From Paludibacteraceae bacterium (GTDB lineage: Bacteria > Bacteroidota > Bacteroidia > Bacteroidales > Paludibacteraceae), in the NCBI GenBank assembly GCA_017551025.1, contig JAFZNG010000001.1, positions 1-64,000 on the forward strand: DNA of 64,000 bases. The letters are read 5' to 3'. Positions 1 to 8,084 of the stretch are shown here, one piece after another (position 1 is the first letter of the stretch; each line of letters opens with the position of its first letter). Under the pieces are notes generated by a model. It searched no databases. It worked only from the letters and a program-made list of their open reading frames with translations, and was not told the origin of the DNA. Position numbers and translations under genes: made by a program.

Positions 1-68
1 GCGTTTCCTTAACTTTGTGCAGTAAATATTACAAAAGTGTACAAATTTTGCATTTTTTTGCTTAAAAA

Positions 69-100
69 TTTGCATATGTCAAAAAAAAGCAGTACCTTTG
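69..100 (+). promoter_or_regulatory. Bacteroidota-type promoter for the tRNA region
   Basis: TTTG at 69-72 and TACCTTTG at 93-100 are separated by 20 bases, with an A-tract just before the -7 element. This matches the primary sigma factor consensus of Bacteroidota. Transcription should start near 107 and run into the tRNA-like sequence and tRNA-Arg. Confidence 0.85.
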
Positions 101-159
101 CACTCGCTTTTGAAAAAGAAGTAAAACAGCCCAAAAACTGCACAAACAGTCCTAAGGCT

Positions 160-257
160 GGACGGTATTTGAAATTGCTAACTAACTGATTGTAAATCAG
201 GAAGAAGAGTCATACGGCGGAACGGGTTTCTCGCGAGTTCGAGTCTCGTCCGCACCG
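160..257 (+). other. tRNA-like sequence (possible tRNA-Tyr remnant)
   Basis: The segment has an anticodon-like arm (loop 190-196, reading GTA) and a convincing T-arm: stem GCGAG at 233-237, loop TTCGAGT at 238-244, stem CTCGT at 245-249. A would-be acceptor strand CCGCACC follows at 250-256. However, no matching 5' acceptor strand (GGTGCGG) lies upstream, no normal D-arm is seen, and the variable region would be about 31 bases. It could be a decayed or rearranged tRNA, or a structured leader RNA: GCGGAACG near 217 can also pair with CGTCCGC near 248. Confidence 0.3.
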
Positions 258-279
258 CTTCTCTTTTCGGAGAGAAAAG

Positions 280-300
280 CCAGCGAAAGCTGGTTTCCTT
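280..300 (+). terminator. Hairpin terminator before tRNA-Arg
   Basis: CCAGC (280-284) and GCTGG (289-293) pair around a GAAA tetraloop and are followed by TTTCCTTTT. It separates the tRNA-like sequence from tRNA-Arg and may be a terminator or an RNA processing site. Confidence 0.5.
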
Positions 301-313
301 TTCAAAAAGCAAT

Positions 314-387
314 GGTCCATTAGCTCAACTGAATAGAGTACCACACTACGGATGTGGGGGTTGCAGGTTTGAATCCTGCATGGATCA
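314..387 (+). tRNA. tRNA-Arg(ACG)
   Basis: The cloverleaf is complete. The acceptor GGTCCAT pairs with ATGGATC (one G-T pair), the D-stem is GCTC/GAGT, and the anticodon stem CCACA/TGTGG encloses loop CTACGGA with anticodon ACG. The T-stem GCAGG/CCTGC has loop TTTGAAT and the discriminator base is A. CCA is not encoded, as is common in this phylum. After A-to-I editing of base 34 it would read CGN arginine codons. Confidence 0.95.
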
Positions 388-400
388 CAAGACAAAAAAG

Positions 401-439
401 AAAACGTGTCTGAAAATTTATTTTCAAGCACGTTTTTTT
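401..439 (+). terminator. Rho-independent terminator after tRNA-Arg
   Basis: AAAACGTG (401-408) pairs with CACGTTTT (429-436), with an inner TGAAAA/TTTTCA stem and a long T run. It ends the tRNA transcript. Confidence 0.85.
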
Positions 440-538
440 ATTTTGGCTTGTAAGACGTCACACCGAAGGGTGACGGATTACGAAGCAATCCTGCATGTGT
501 TCTCGAAGAAATCCTGCATGGATCCAATTTGCCTACTC

Positions 539-3500
539 ATGAAACGCACATACCTTATCCTCCTGTTTTGTTGCTTCTGCGCCCTGTTATCGGCACAGAC
601 TCCCTTGGATTATGCAGTCGAGCTGACTCAGTCCGCTCTTTCGGCGATGGAAGACGGTGCCTACGAGGATGCGGAGCAGGATTTGTTGGAAGCCCTGCAA
701 CTGCGTGATGATGCGGTAGGTAGGCGTCATTCGCTTTATCTGGCCTCGCTCAATGATTTGGCAAATCTCTACCGACGGATGCGTCGTTATCAGGAGGCGG
801 AGCAGTATTATCTCTCGGCGCTCGAGATACGTCGCTCGCTATCGGGTGAGCATCACCCGGACTATGCCGTGCTGCTCAACAACCTCAGTGCGCTCTATGC
901 CGAGCAAGGACGCTTTGCCGAGGCGCTCCGCATGCAGCAGCAGGCACTCGCCATCCAGGAAGAGGTACAAGGCCGGCAGTCGCTTTCGTATGTTATTGCC
1001 CTGAATAACCTCAGTCAGTTATGTAAGGAGACGGGCGATTACGCCAACGCGATGCTGTATGCCGAGCAGGCTGTGGCTGTCGGTCGTGAGATCATGGATG
1101 AAAATGATCCTACCTACGCCACCTTGCTCAATAATATAGGTCTGCTGATGAATCTCACGGGTGATTATGACAATGCTATCCGCCATCAGCAACAGTCGCT
1201 CGAAACGCTTCGTCTGACCAAGGGAGAAGCACATCCGGACTATGCAGTCGCTCTCAATAACCTGGCTAATATCTATGCCGACAAAGGGGATTATGCGGAG
1301 GCGGAACGCTGTTACCGTCGTGCGTTGGATATCCAGCGCCAATCGATAGGTGAATATCACCCGGAATATGCGGCCACGCTGAGCAACATAGGGGCTATTT
1401 ACGATGCGCGAGGGGAATACACCGAGGCGGAGCAGTATTACCGTCAGGCCCTGGAGATACGTCGTGAGGTGCTGGGAGAAGAGCATCCCGACTATGCCAA
1501 TTCGCTGAATAATCTGGGTGTTCTCTATATGGAGAAGACCGATTATGCCAAAGCGGAACAATGTTACCGTCAGGCCTTGGAGATTCGACGCAAGACCTTA
1601 GGAGAGAATCATCCTGATTATGCCCTTTCGCTCAGCAATCTGGGTTCGCTGGCCATCGCAATAGGGGATTATGCCTTGGCGGAAGATTATTTCCGTCAGT
1701 CGATGCGCATCAAGCAGCAAATCGTAGGTGCCAGTCATCCGGACTATGCCCTGGCGCTGAATAACATGGCCATGCTTAGCAACGAGCGAGGACAATTGCA
1801 GGAGGCCGAACGGTACTATTTAGCAGCGATAGAAATCCTGCGTACTTCCTTGGGCGAGCGCCATCCGGCGTATGCCACGGCGCTCTGTAACCTGGCTGTG
1901 CTGTATGACAAGATGGACCATCCCGAGCAGGCGGAGCAGTATTATCTGGAGGTGCTGTCCATCCAGCGCGAGAGCTTGGGTGAACGGCATGCCGATTATG
2001 CCCGAACGCTCAATAACCTGGGTGCCCTCTATGGCAATCATGGCGATTATGCCAAGGCGGAGCAGTATTACCGTCAGGCATTGGCTATCTGGCGTGAGGT
2101 ATATGGCGAGGAGCATCCTTCCTATGCCGTATTACTGGATAATATCGCCCAGCAGCAACTGGCTACCGGTCATGCTGCTGAGGCGGATTCTCTGTATCGG
2201 CAGAGTGCTTCGATCTACAAAGAGATGTATCTCAGTGCCCTGGATTATATGTCGGAGAAGCAACGTGCTTCCTATTGGCAGATGATACAGCGCAAATATG
2301 CCGAGACCTATCCTGTGTACGTGATGAACCGCTATAAATCGCATCCAGAGGTGAGCAGTTTTGCCTACGACAACGAGCTGTTTATCAAGGGACTGCTCCT
2401 CAACTCATCGACCCGGATACGTTATTCCATCCTGGAGAGCGGTGACGACCAACTTATTGCACGTTGGCGCATGCTCAACGATGAGCGTCATCAACTCATG
2501 AGTCTTCAGCAGCGTAATCCGCAGTCTTCGGACTTGGCCACCCACCGTCGGCGGGCAGAAGATATCGAGAAGCAACTGATTGCCTCCAGTGCCGCCTTCC
2601 GTGAGAATAGAGCGCAGTGGTATATTCGTTGGCAGGATATCCGCCAGTCGCTCCGGCCGGGGCAGGTAGCCATAGAGTTCTTCGTGGCTCCAATCCGAGA
2701 GGACTCGGTAGTCTATTGCGCCCTGCTGTTGCGTGCGGACAGCGAATCTCCTCTGCTGCTACCGCTCTTTGAGGAACATGCTGCGCAGCGCTTGATTCAT
2801 ACGGCGACAGAAGGCTTGGTCAATCAGACCTACGCAGCCGAAGATAACGGACAAGCGCTTTCGCAACTTATTTGGGGCAAACTCCTGCCTCATTTACATG
2901 CGGGCGAGGTGGTCTTCTTTGCTCCGACGGGTCTGCTCCATCAGTTGGCTATCGAGGCACTCCCGTATAATGACGAGAGTACCATCGGTGACCTGTACAA
3001 CCTGGTGCGTCTGTCCTCTACGCGCGAACTGTTGGCTCCTTCTCAGGACATCCACCATGCCTCAGCGACGCTGTATGGCGGTATTCAATATAGCACAGCC
3101 TCATCAGATCCTATTCGCTATCTACCCGGTACGCTGCGCGAAGTAGAGCAGATTGCCGCCCTCTTAACGGGTAACGGTCTGGATGTACAGATACGCTCTG
3201 CGATGGATGCTACGGAAAGTTCTTTTCTGTCGCTCGCCGGACAGCGGCGCAATATATTGCATATCGCTACCCACGGTTTCTTCCATCCGGACAACCATCC
3301 ACGTTATTCCGATACCGATCGTCGGGCTACTTCGCTCAGCGAGACGGGCGTGGTGCAGACCTTCACGCGTGATCCGCTGACGCGCTGCGGACTGCTGATG
3401 GCGGGGGCGGATATGCAGGACGAAACAGGCGTGCTGACCGCCAAGGAGATCTCGATGGTGGATCTGCGCGAGACCAATCTGGTGGTGCTCTCTGCGTGCG

Positions 3501-3757
3501 AAACAGGGCGTGGTGAACTGACCGGCGATGAGGTTTATGGCCTGCAACGTGCTTTTAAGATGGCGGGCGCCAAGACCATTATCATGTCGCTCTGGCCGGT
3601 GAATGATGCGGCCACGCAACTACTGATGACCGAGTTCTACCGCAACTGGATTGAGCGCCGCCAATCGAAGCGCCAGGCCTTCCGCAATGCACAAAATACC
3701 GTCAGGGAACGATTCGAAGAACCCGTCTATTGGGCAGGCTTCATCATCCTGGATTAG
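539..3757 (+). CDS. Secreted TPR-CHAT domain protein
   Basis: About 1072 residues. I chose the ATG at 539 because it gives a clean signal peptide (MKRTYLILLFCCF...LLSAQ); the longer frame starts inside the tRNA. After the signal come about a dozen kinesin-light-chain-type TPRs of 42 residues, with LNNL, GDYAKAEQYY and GEEHPDYA signatures, then a CHAT domain. The caspase-like dyad is visible: His912 in HIATHGFF and Cys987 in LSACETG. CHAT domains are clan CD peptidases, and TPR-CHAT pairs act as protein-activated proteases in several systems; the substrate here is unknown. The signal peptide places it in the periplasm or at the surface. It ends 4 bases inside the convergent permease gene. No obvious partner gene is seen. 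Confidence 0.85.
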   Translation: MKRTYLILLFCCFCALLSAQTPLDYAVELTQSALSAMEDGAYEDAEQDLLEALQLRDDAVGRRHSLYLASLNDLANLYRRMRRYQEAEQYYLSALEIRRSLSGEHHPDYAVLLNNLSALYAEQGRFAEALRMQQQALAIQEEVQGRQSLSYVIALNNLSQLCKETGDYANAMLYAEQAVAVGREIMDENDPTYATLLNNIGLLMNLTGDYDNAIRHQQQSLETLRLTKGEAHPDYAVALNNLANIYADKGDYAEAERCYRRALDIQRQSIGEYHPEYAATLSNIGAIYDARGEYTEAEQYYRQALEIRREVLGEEHPDYANSLNNLGVLYMEKTDYAKAEQCYRQALEIRRKTLGENHPDYALSLSNLGSLAIAIGDYALAEDYFRQSMRIKQQIVGASHPDYALALNNMAMLSNERGQLQEAERYYLAAIEILRTSLGERHPAYATALCNLAVLYDKMDHPEQAEQYYLEVLSIQRESLGERHADYARTLNNLGALYGNHGDYAKAEQYYRQALAIWREVYGEEHPSYAVLLDNIAQQQLATGHAAEADSLYRQSASIYKEMYLSALDYMSEKQRASYWQMIQRKYAETYPVYVMNRYKSHPEVSSFAYDNELFIKGLLLNSSTRIRYSILESGDDQLIARWRMLNDERHQLMSLQQRNPQSSDLATHRRRAEDIEKQLIASSAAFRENRAQWYIRWQDIRQSLRPGQVAIEFFVAPIREDSVVYCALLLRADSESPLLLPLFEEHAAQRLIHTATEGLVNQTYAAEDNGQALSQLIWGKLLPHLHAGEVVFFAPTGLLHQLAIEALPYNDESTIGDLYNLVRLSSTRELLAPSQDIHHASATLYGGIQYSTASSDPIRYLPGTLREVEQIAALLTGNGLDVQIRSAMDATESSFLSLAGQRRNILHIATHGFFHPDNHPRYSDTDRRATSLSETGVVQTFTRDPLTRCGLLMAGADMQDETGVLTAKEISMVDLRETNLVVLSACETGRGELTGDEVYGLQRAFKMAGAKTIIMSLWPVNDAATQLLMTEFYRNWIERRQSKRQAFRNAQNTVRERFEEPVYWAGFIILD
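720..2160 (+). repeat. Degenerate 126-base repeats encoding TPRs
   Basis: Eleven to twelve imperfect direct repeats of 126 bases encode the 42-residue TPR units of the CHAT protein. Phrases such as GCGGAGCAGTATTA and CGTCAGGC recur. This is ordinary internal duplication and could support repeat-number variation. Confidence 0.8.
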
Positions 3758-4830
3758 AATTGTCGCGCTTGCAGGTAGAGCGGGATAGAGATCGCCAGGA
3801 ATACGAAATTAGGTATCCAGGCCGACATAAACGGTGACATGACACCGCTGACAGAGAAGGTCGTGCTGACGGTAGAGAAGAGGATATACAGCGCCGTGAG
3901 TACTAAGCCTATTCCCAGGTTCTTACCCATACCTCCCCGTACTTTACGCGAAGACATCGTCACGCCCAGCAGGGTCATGATAAACGCCCCGAGCGGCGAA
4001 GCCCAACGCTTGTGATACTCGGTCTCAAAGGCCTGGATATTACCCGTGCCACGCGCTTGCTGTTTGTCCATGTACTCGCGCAGTTCGGGATTGGTCATCT
4101 GTTGCGCCAATTCCGAGGTGATAAACAGATCCTCCGGTTCGATCAGCAGGGTGGTGTCGATACGCGGATAGTTGACCATCATCTCGTGCAGTCCGTCAAA
4201 GGTGCGCGTCACGCAAGTCTCCATATGCCAGCGGTAGCACGAGTCGTAGACGATACGGTCGCAGGTAGTACGCGAGACAAGCGTCTTGCCGTCGAAATGT
4301 TCCAGGGAGGCACGGTAACCGATACCGGAGTGTTTCTGTAGCGTCTCAATATAGAGAATGGTGCCCGGGGTGATCTCTGCTTGTACGTTGCGGGCATTCG
4401 TGGGACTGAAATGCTCTACGTACTTATCCGTGAAGGCCAGCATCTTGCCGCTGGCGTGCGGGATGATGTAACCGCCCAACCAAAACGACAGGCCGAAGAG
4501 CAAGGTGGCCGAGATGAAATACGGCAGCATTAACCGCCTGTAACTCATACCGGCAGCATGCATGGCGATAATCTCGGAATTACCCGCCAACTTGGACGTG
4601 AAGAAGATGACGGAGATGAATATGAATAGCGAACTAAACATATTCATGTAGTAGGGGATGAAGTTGAGATAGTAGTCGAAAATAATCTCCTTGAGCGGGA
4701 TTTGCGACTCAAAGAAGTCGTCCATCTTCTCGGTGATGTCAAAGACGATAGCTATCGACAGTATCAGCACCAGGGAGAAGAAGAACGTCCCCAAAAACTT
4801 ACGGATAATATATAGATCCAGTCGCTTCAT
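3754..4830 (-). CDS. LptF/LptG family LPS export permease
   Basis: 358 residues, the usual size for the YjgP/YjgQ family. In Gram-negative bacteria LptF/G form the inner-membrane channel of the LptB2FGC ABC transporter, which extracts lipopolysaccharide. Three hydrophobic segments near residues 10-120 and three near 265-355 flank a soluble periplasmic beta-jellyroll region. The N-terminus MKRLDLYIIRKFLGTFF is typical. Bacteroidota often carry one or two such genes apart from LptB. It lies 7 bases downstream of tgt on the same strand, an arrangement common in the phylum, so the two are probably co-transcribed. Whether it is F or G cannot be settled from sequence alone. Confidence 0.9.
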   Translation of the reverse strand: MKRLDLYIIRKFLGTFFFSLVLILSIAIVFDITEKMDDFFESQIPLKEIIFDYYLNFIPYYMNMFSSLFIFISVIFFTSKLAGNSEIIAMHAAGMSYRRLMLPYFISATLLFGLSFWLGGYIIPHASGKMLAFTDKYVEHFSPTNARNVQAEITPGTILYIETLQKHSGIGYRASLEHFDGKTLVSRTTCDRIVYDSCYRWHMETCVTRTFDGLHEMMVNYPRIDTTLLIEPEDLFITSELAQQMTNPELREYMDKQQARGTGNIQAFETEYHKRWASPLGAFIMTLLGVTMSSRKVRGGMGKNLGIGLVLTALYILFSTVSTTFSVSGVMSPFMSAWIPNFVFLAISIPLYLQARQF

Positions 4831-4837
4831 CTATTGC

Positions 4838-5971
4838 TTACAGTCGTTTCATCAGGTCGGGCATGACACCGGCTTTCCATGCGCTAAAGTCTCCGGCAAG
4901 GATATGCTGACGCGCCTGACCAACCAGGTCCAGATAGAAAGCGAGGTTGTGGATCGACAACACTTCCAATCCGAGCATCTCCTGAGCATGAATCAGGTGA
5001 CGCACATACGCCCGACTGTAGGCATGGTCTACGTACGAACAACCTGTCGGGTCGAGTTCGGTGAAATCATCCTCCCATTTCTTGTTGCGCAGGTTCATCA
5101 CGCCTTGCCAGGTGAAGATCATGCCGTTTCGTCCGTTACGGGTCGGCATGACGCAGTCGAACATATCTACGCCGCGCTCGATGGCTTCCAGTATATTCCA
5201 CGGCGTACCAACGCCCATCAGATAACGAGGCTTCTCTTCCGGTAGAATATCGTTGCAAACCTCTATCATGTCATACATCACCTCCGTCGGTTCGCCTACG
5301 GCCAGTCCGCCGATGGCGTAGCCGTCGCGATCCAGGTCGCGCAGTCGCTTGCAGGCTTCCTGGCGCAAGTCGCGATACGTACATCCCTGTACGATAGGGA
5401 AGAGGTGCTGCCGATAGCCGTATAGGTCCTCGGTACTATCGAAACGGGCGATACAACGATCCAGCCAGCGGTGGGTACGTTCCATCGAATTCTTGGCGTA
5501 GGTCTTGTCGGCCGTACCCGGACAGCACTCGTCGAAGGCCATCATGATATCCGCACCTATCTCACGCTCGATATCCATGACCGATTCCGGGGTGAAGAGC
5601 AGTTTACGGCCGTCGATATGACTGGAGAAGCGTACGCCTTCCTCGGTCATCTTGCGAATGTCGGTCAGCGAGAAGACCTGAAAACCGCCGCTGTCGGTCA
5701 GTATCGGTCGGGTCCATCCCTCAAAGCGATGCAGACCACCGGCCTTGCGCAGTATCTCTGTGCCCGGACGCAGGAAGAGGTGATACGTGTTGCCCAGGAT
5801 GATCTGGGCGTGGATATCGTCCTCCAGTTCATGGCGTTGTACGCCCTTGACCGTTCCTACCGTGCCTACGGGCATGAAGATAGGTGTCAGTATATCGCCG
5901 TGGTCGGTATGGATGATACCGGCTCTGGGACCTACGCCCTTCGCCTCACTATGTAGTTCAAAAAAACGCAT
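4838..5971 (-). CDS. tgt: Queuine tRNA-ribosyltransferase
   Basis: Exchanges guanine-34 for a queuosine precursor in GUN-anticodon tRNAs. Visible signatures are DSGGFQVFSL (substrate-binding Asp), GGLAVGEP and FDCVMPTRNGR (nucleophile Asp). The length, about 377 residues, is normal. An upstream in-frame ATG at 5980 would add MTS, but those bases belong to a CTAG-rich repeat, so the MRFFELH start is preferred. The usual zinc cysteines (CxCxxC) before the SIHN histidine are replaced by GCSYVD. I recall the same in other Bacteroidota Tgt proteins, so this is probably lineage-specific rather than damage. It lies between panD and the LptF/G permease. Confidence 0.93.
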   Translation of the reverse strand: MRFFELHSEAKGVGPRAGIIHTDHGDILTPIFMPVGTVGTVKGVQRHELEDDIHAQIILGNTYHLFLRPGTEILRKAGGLHRFEGWTRPILTDSGGFQVFSLTDIRKMTEEGVRFSSHIDGRKLLFTPESVMDIEREIGADIMMAFDECCPGTADKTYAKNSMERTHRWLDRCIARFDSTEDLYGYRQHLFPIVQGCTYRDLRQEACKRLRDLDRDGYAIGGLAVGEPTEVMYDMIEVCNDILPEEKPRYLMGVGTPWNILEAIERGVDMFDCVMPTRNGRNGMIFTWQGVMNLRNKKWEDDFTELDPTGCSYVDHAYSRAYVRHLIHAQEMLGLEVLSIHNLAFYLDLVGQARQHILAGDFSAWKAGVMPDLMKRL

Positions 5972-6001
5972 ACTAGTCATCTAGTTGTCTAGTCGTCTAG
6001 C
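5972..6001. repeat. Family H repeat (CTAGT-CATCTAGTTGT type)
   Basis: Four imperfect copies of a CTAG(T/C)(T/C)(A/G)T-like unit fill the panD-tgt junction. The panD stop codon and an alternative tgt ATG both lie inside it. Confidence 0.7.
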
Positions 6002-6344
6002 CGACAAGTTTATTATTTACCGGAAATACGATACTCGGTTTAAACGCCTTTGCCTCTTCGGGCGTCATCATCGCATAGGCCATGATAATCACCGTATCCC
6101 CTACGTTTACGAGGTGGGCTGCGGCGCCGTTGATACAGATACAACCTGATCCGCGGCGTCCGGGGATGACATAGGTCTCCAGTCGGGCACCGTTGGTGTT
6201 ATCCACCACTTGTACCCGCTCACCGGCATAGATATTCGCCGCCTCCATGAGGGCCTCGTCGATGGTAATCGAACCGACATATTCCAGGTTGGCCTCCGTC
6301 ACTTGTACCCGATGGATCTTGGATTTCAATATATTCAAAAGCAT
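5997..6344 (-). CDS. panD: Aspartate 1-decarboxylase
   Basis: 115 residues. Converts L-aspartate to beta-alanine for pantothenate and coenzyme A synthesis. It is a pyruvoyl enzyme: the proenzyme is cleaved between Gly24 and Ser25 (VGSITID) and the serine becomes the pyruvoyl group. The N-terminal [16 protein letters not shown], the Tyr58-region [10 protein letters not shown] and NGAAAH are all present. It sits 15 bases downstream of the SulP gene and just before tgt. No panC or panB is nearby. The stop codon lies in a short CTAG-type repeat. Confidence 0.96.
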   Translation of the reverse strand: MLLNILKSKIHRVQVTEANLEYVGSITIDEALMEAANIYAGERVQVVDNTNGARLETYVIPGRRGSGCICINGAAAHLVNVGDTVIIMAYAMMTPEEAKAFKPSIVFPVNNKLVG

Positions 6345-6359
6345 AATTCAGTAATTTTC

Positions 6360-8084
6360 TTAACTCTTTTCTTCTAATACCTGTTGGGCTCGTTTGAGCG
6401 CAACGTGTATGTTCGGACAGATATTCTCCGGATTCATCATCTGCTCGATACCACCCTTGAGCAACTGGTGGTGGACATGCTCCTTTACACCGGATAGGAT
6501 GATGGTGATACCTTCGTTATGCGAACGCTGGATGAGCATGGACAGGTTGTGCATAGCCGTAGAATCTACAAACGGCACCTTACGCATACGGATGATACGT
6601 ATCGGGTATTTCTCGCCCGAGACATGCGTCATGATATCGTCAAACTTGTTGGCGATGCCGAAGAAATACGGACCGTCGATTTCGTACACCTCTACGCCAT
6701 CCGGGATGATCAGATGTTCCAGGTTGGACTGGATATCGGTATCTTCGTTCGGGTCAATCTCCTTGTGCAGGGTGCGGATATGTGTCTGTTCGCTGGTGCG
6801 CATCAAGAAGAGCACCAGTGCCAACAGGATACCTACCTCGATCGCTACCGTGAGGTCGAAGATGACGGTCAAAAAGAAGGTGATCAGCAGTACCCATAGG
6901 TCGCGATTCGGATGCTTGATGAGTCCGCGTATCGTCTTCCAACCAGACATCGAGTAGGCTACCATGATCAGCACGGCGGCCAGGCAAGCCATCGGTATCA
7001 TACCTACCAGTCGTCCCAGGAACAGCAGTACCAACAGCAGTACGACGGCATGGATGATGCCGGCCACGGGGGTGCGACCACCGTTGTTGATATTGGTCAT
7101 CGTACGCGCGATAGCACCTGTAGCCGGAATACCGCCGAAGAAAGGTACGACCAGGTTGGCTACACCCTGGGCAATCAGTTCGGTATTGGAGTTGTGCTTG
7201 TCGCCAATCACACCGTCGGCTACCATGGCCGAGAGCAGGCTCTCAATGGCGCCCAGCATGGCGATAGTAAAGGCCGCCGGGAAGAGCTGCTGGATGAGCG
7301 TGAAGAACGATTCGCCATCGGTCAGTTCCAGCGAAGGCATATGCGGTGCGGGAATACCCTGCGGCAGGGCGTACAAATCGCTGATGGTCTGCAGTCCGGC
7401 TATACCCCAGGATGCGGGTGCCCAGGTGCGGAGCAACCATACGGCCAGCGTGGCAAGTACGATAGCGGCCAAGCTACCTGGGATGCGCTTGGTGATACGC
7501 GGCATGAAGATGCATATCATGAGTGAGAACATACCGATGCCCAACGCCCACCAGTTGATATCAAAATGCCGGGCATAGTAGATCCACTTATCCACGAAGT
7601 TAGCCGGTACGTTGCTCAGCCCGAGACCGAAGAAATCATTCATCTGGGTCGAGAAGATCGTCACGGCAATGCCGGCCGTAAAGCCTACAATAACGGGGTA
7701 GGGAACGAACTTGATGACCGAACCCATACGGGCCAGACCCATCAGTATCAAGAGCAGTCCTGCCATGATGGTGGCAATCATCAGTCCCGACAGACCGTAC
7801 TGCTGGATGATACCGTATATGATCACGATAAATGCGCCTGTCGGACCGCCTATCTGCACCTTGCTGCCGCCAAATAGCGAGATCAGCAGGCCGGCGATGA
7901 TAGCGGTCACCAGACCTTCCGTCGGACCAACGCCTGAGGAAATACCAAAGGCGATGGCTAACGGGATGGCTACGATGCCGACAATGATGCCTGCCAGGGC
8001 ATCCTGAGCGAACTTGCGACCGTTATAGTGACGCAAGGTCTGGAACAGTTTCGGCGAAAAAACGTCTTTTAATGCGTAGTGCAT
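6360..8084 (-). CDS. SulP family anion transporter with STAS domain
   Basis: 574 residues in the inner membrane. Residues 25-430 carry about ten or more hydrophobic segments with the SulP signature GGPTGAFIVIIYG and a second conserved stretch GVANLVVPFFGGIPATGA. A cytoplasmic STAS domain follows at about 450-570, with the loop FVDSTAMHNL. SulP carriers move sulfate, bicarbonate or dicarboxylates. Bacterial members of this form include the BicA-like bicarbonate carriers, but the substrate cannot be told here. The start overlaps the end of the upstream S41 protease gene by 16 bases, indicating a shared transcript. Confidence 0.9.
   Translation of the reverse strand: MHYALKDVFSPKLFQTLRHYNGRKFAQDALAGIIVGIVAIPLAIAFGISSGVGPTEGLVTAIIAGLLISLFGGSKVQIGGPTGAFIVIIYGIIQQYGLSGLMIATIMAGLLLILMGLARMGSVIKFVPYPVIVGFTAGIAVTIFSTQMNDFFGLGLSNVPANFVDKWIYYARHFDINWWALGIGMFSLMICIFMPRITKRIPGSLAAIVLATLAVWLLRTWAPASWGIAGLQTISDLYALPQGIPAPHMPSLELTDGESFFTLIQQLFPAAFTIAMLGAIESLLSAMVADGVIGDKHNSNTELIAQGVANLVVPFFGGIPATGAIARTMTNINNGGRTPVAGIIHAVVLLLVLLFLGRLVGMIPMACLAAVLIMVAYSMSGWKTIRGLIKHPNRDLWVLLITFFLTVIFDLTVAIEVGILLALVLFLMRTSEQTHIRTLHKEIDPNEDTDIQSNLEHLIIPDGVEVYEIDGPYFFGIANKFDDIMTHVSGEKYPIRIIRMRKVPFVDSTAMHNLSMLIQRSHNEGITIILSGVKEHVHHQLLKGGIEQMMNPENICPNIHVALKRAQQVLEEKS

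Noticed and set aside
210-431. 73-residue frame on the minus strand across the tRNA region
   Set aside because: It is the typical false peptide read through tRNA sequences (CGRDSNSRETRSAV).
380-538. N-terminal extension of the TPR-CHAT protein from the ATG at 380
   Set aside because: This ATG lies inside tRNA-Arg and the frame crosses its terminator. The ATG at 539 gives a proper signal peptide.
720-2160. Regularly spaced repeats resembling an array
   Set aside because: The 126-base period matches 42-residue TPR units in one open frame; there are no constant repeats with unique spacers.
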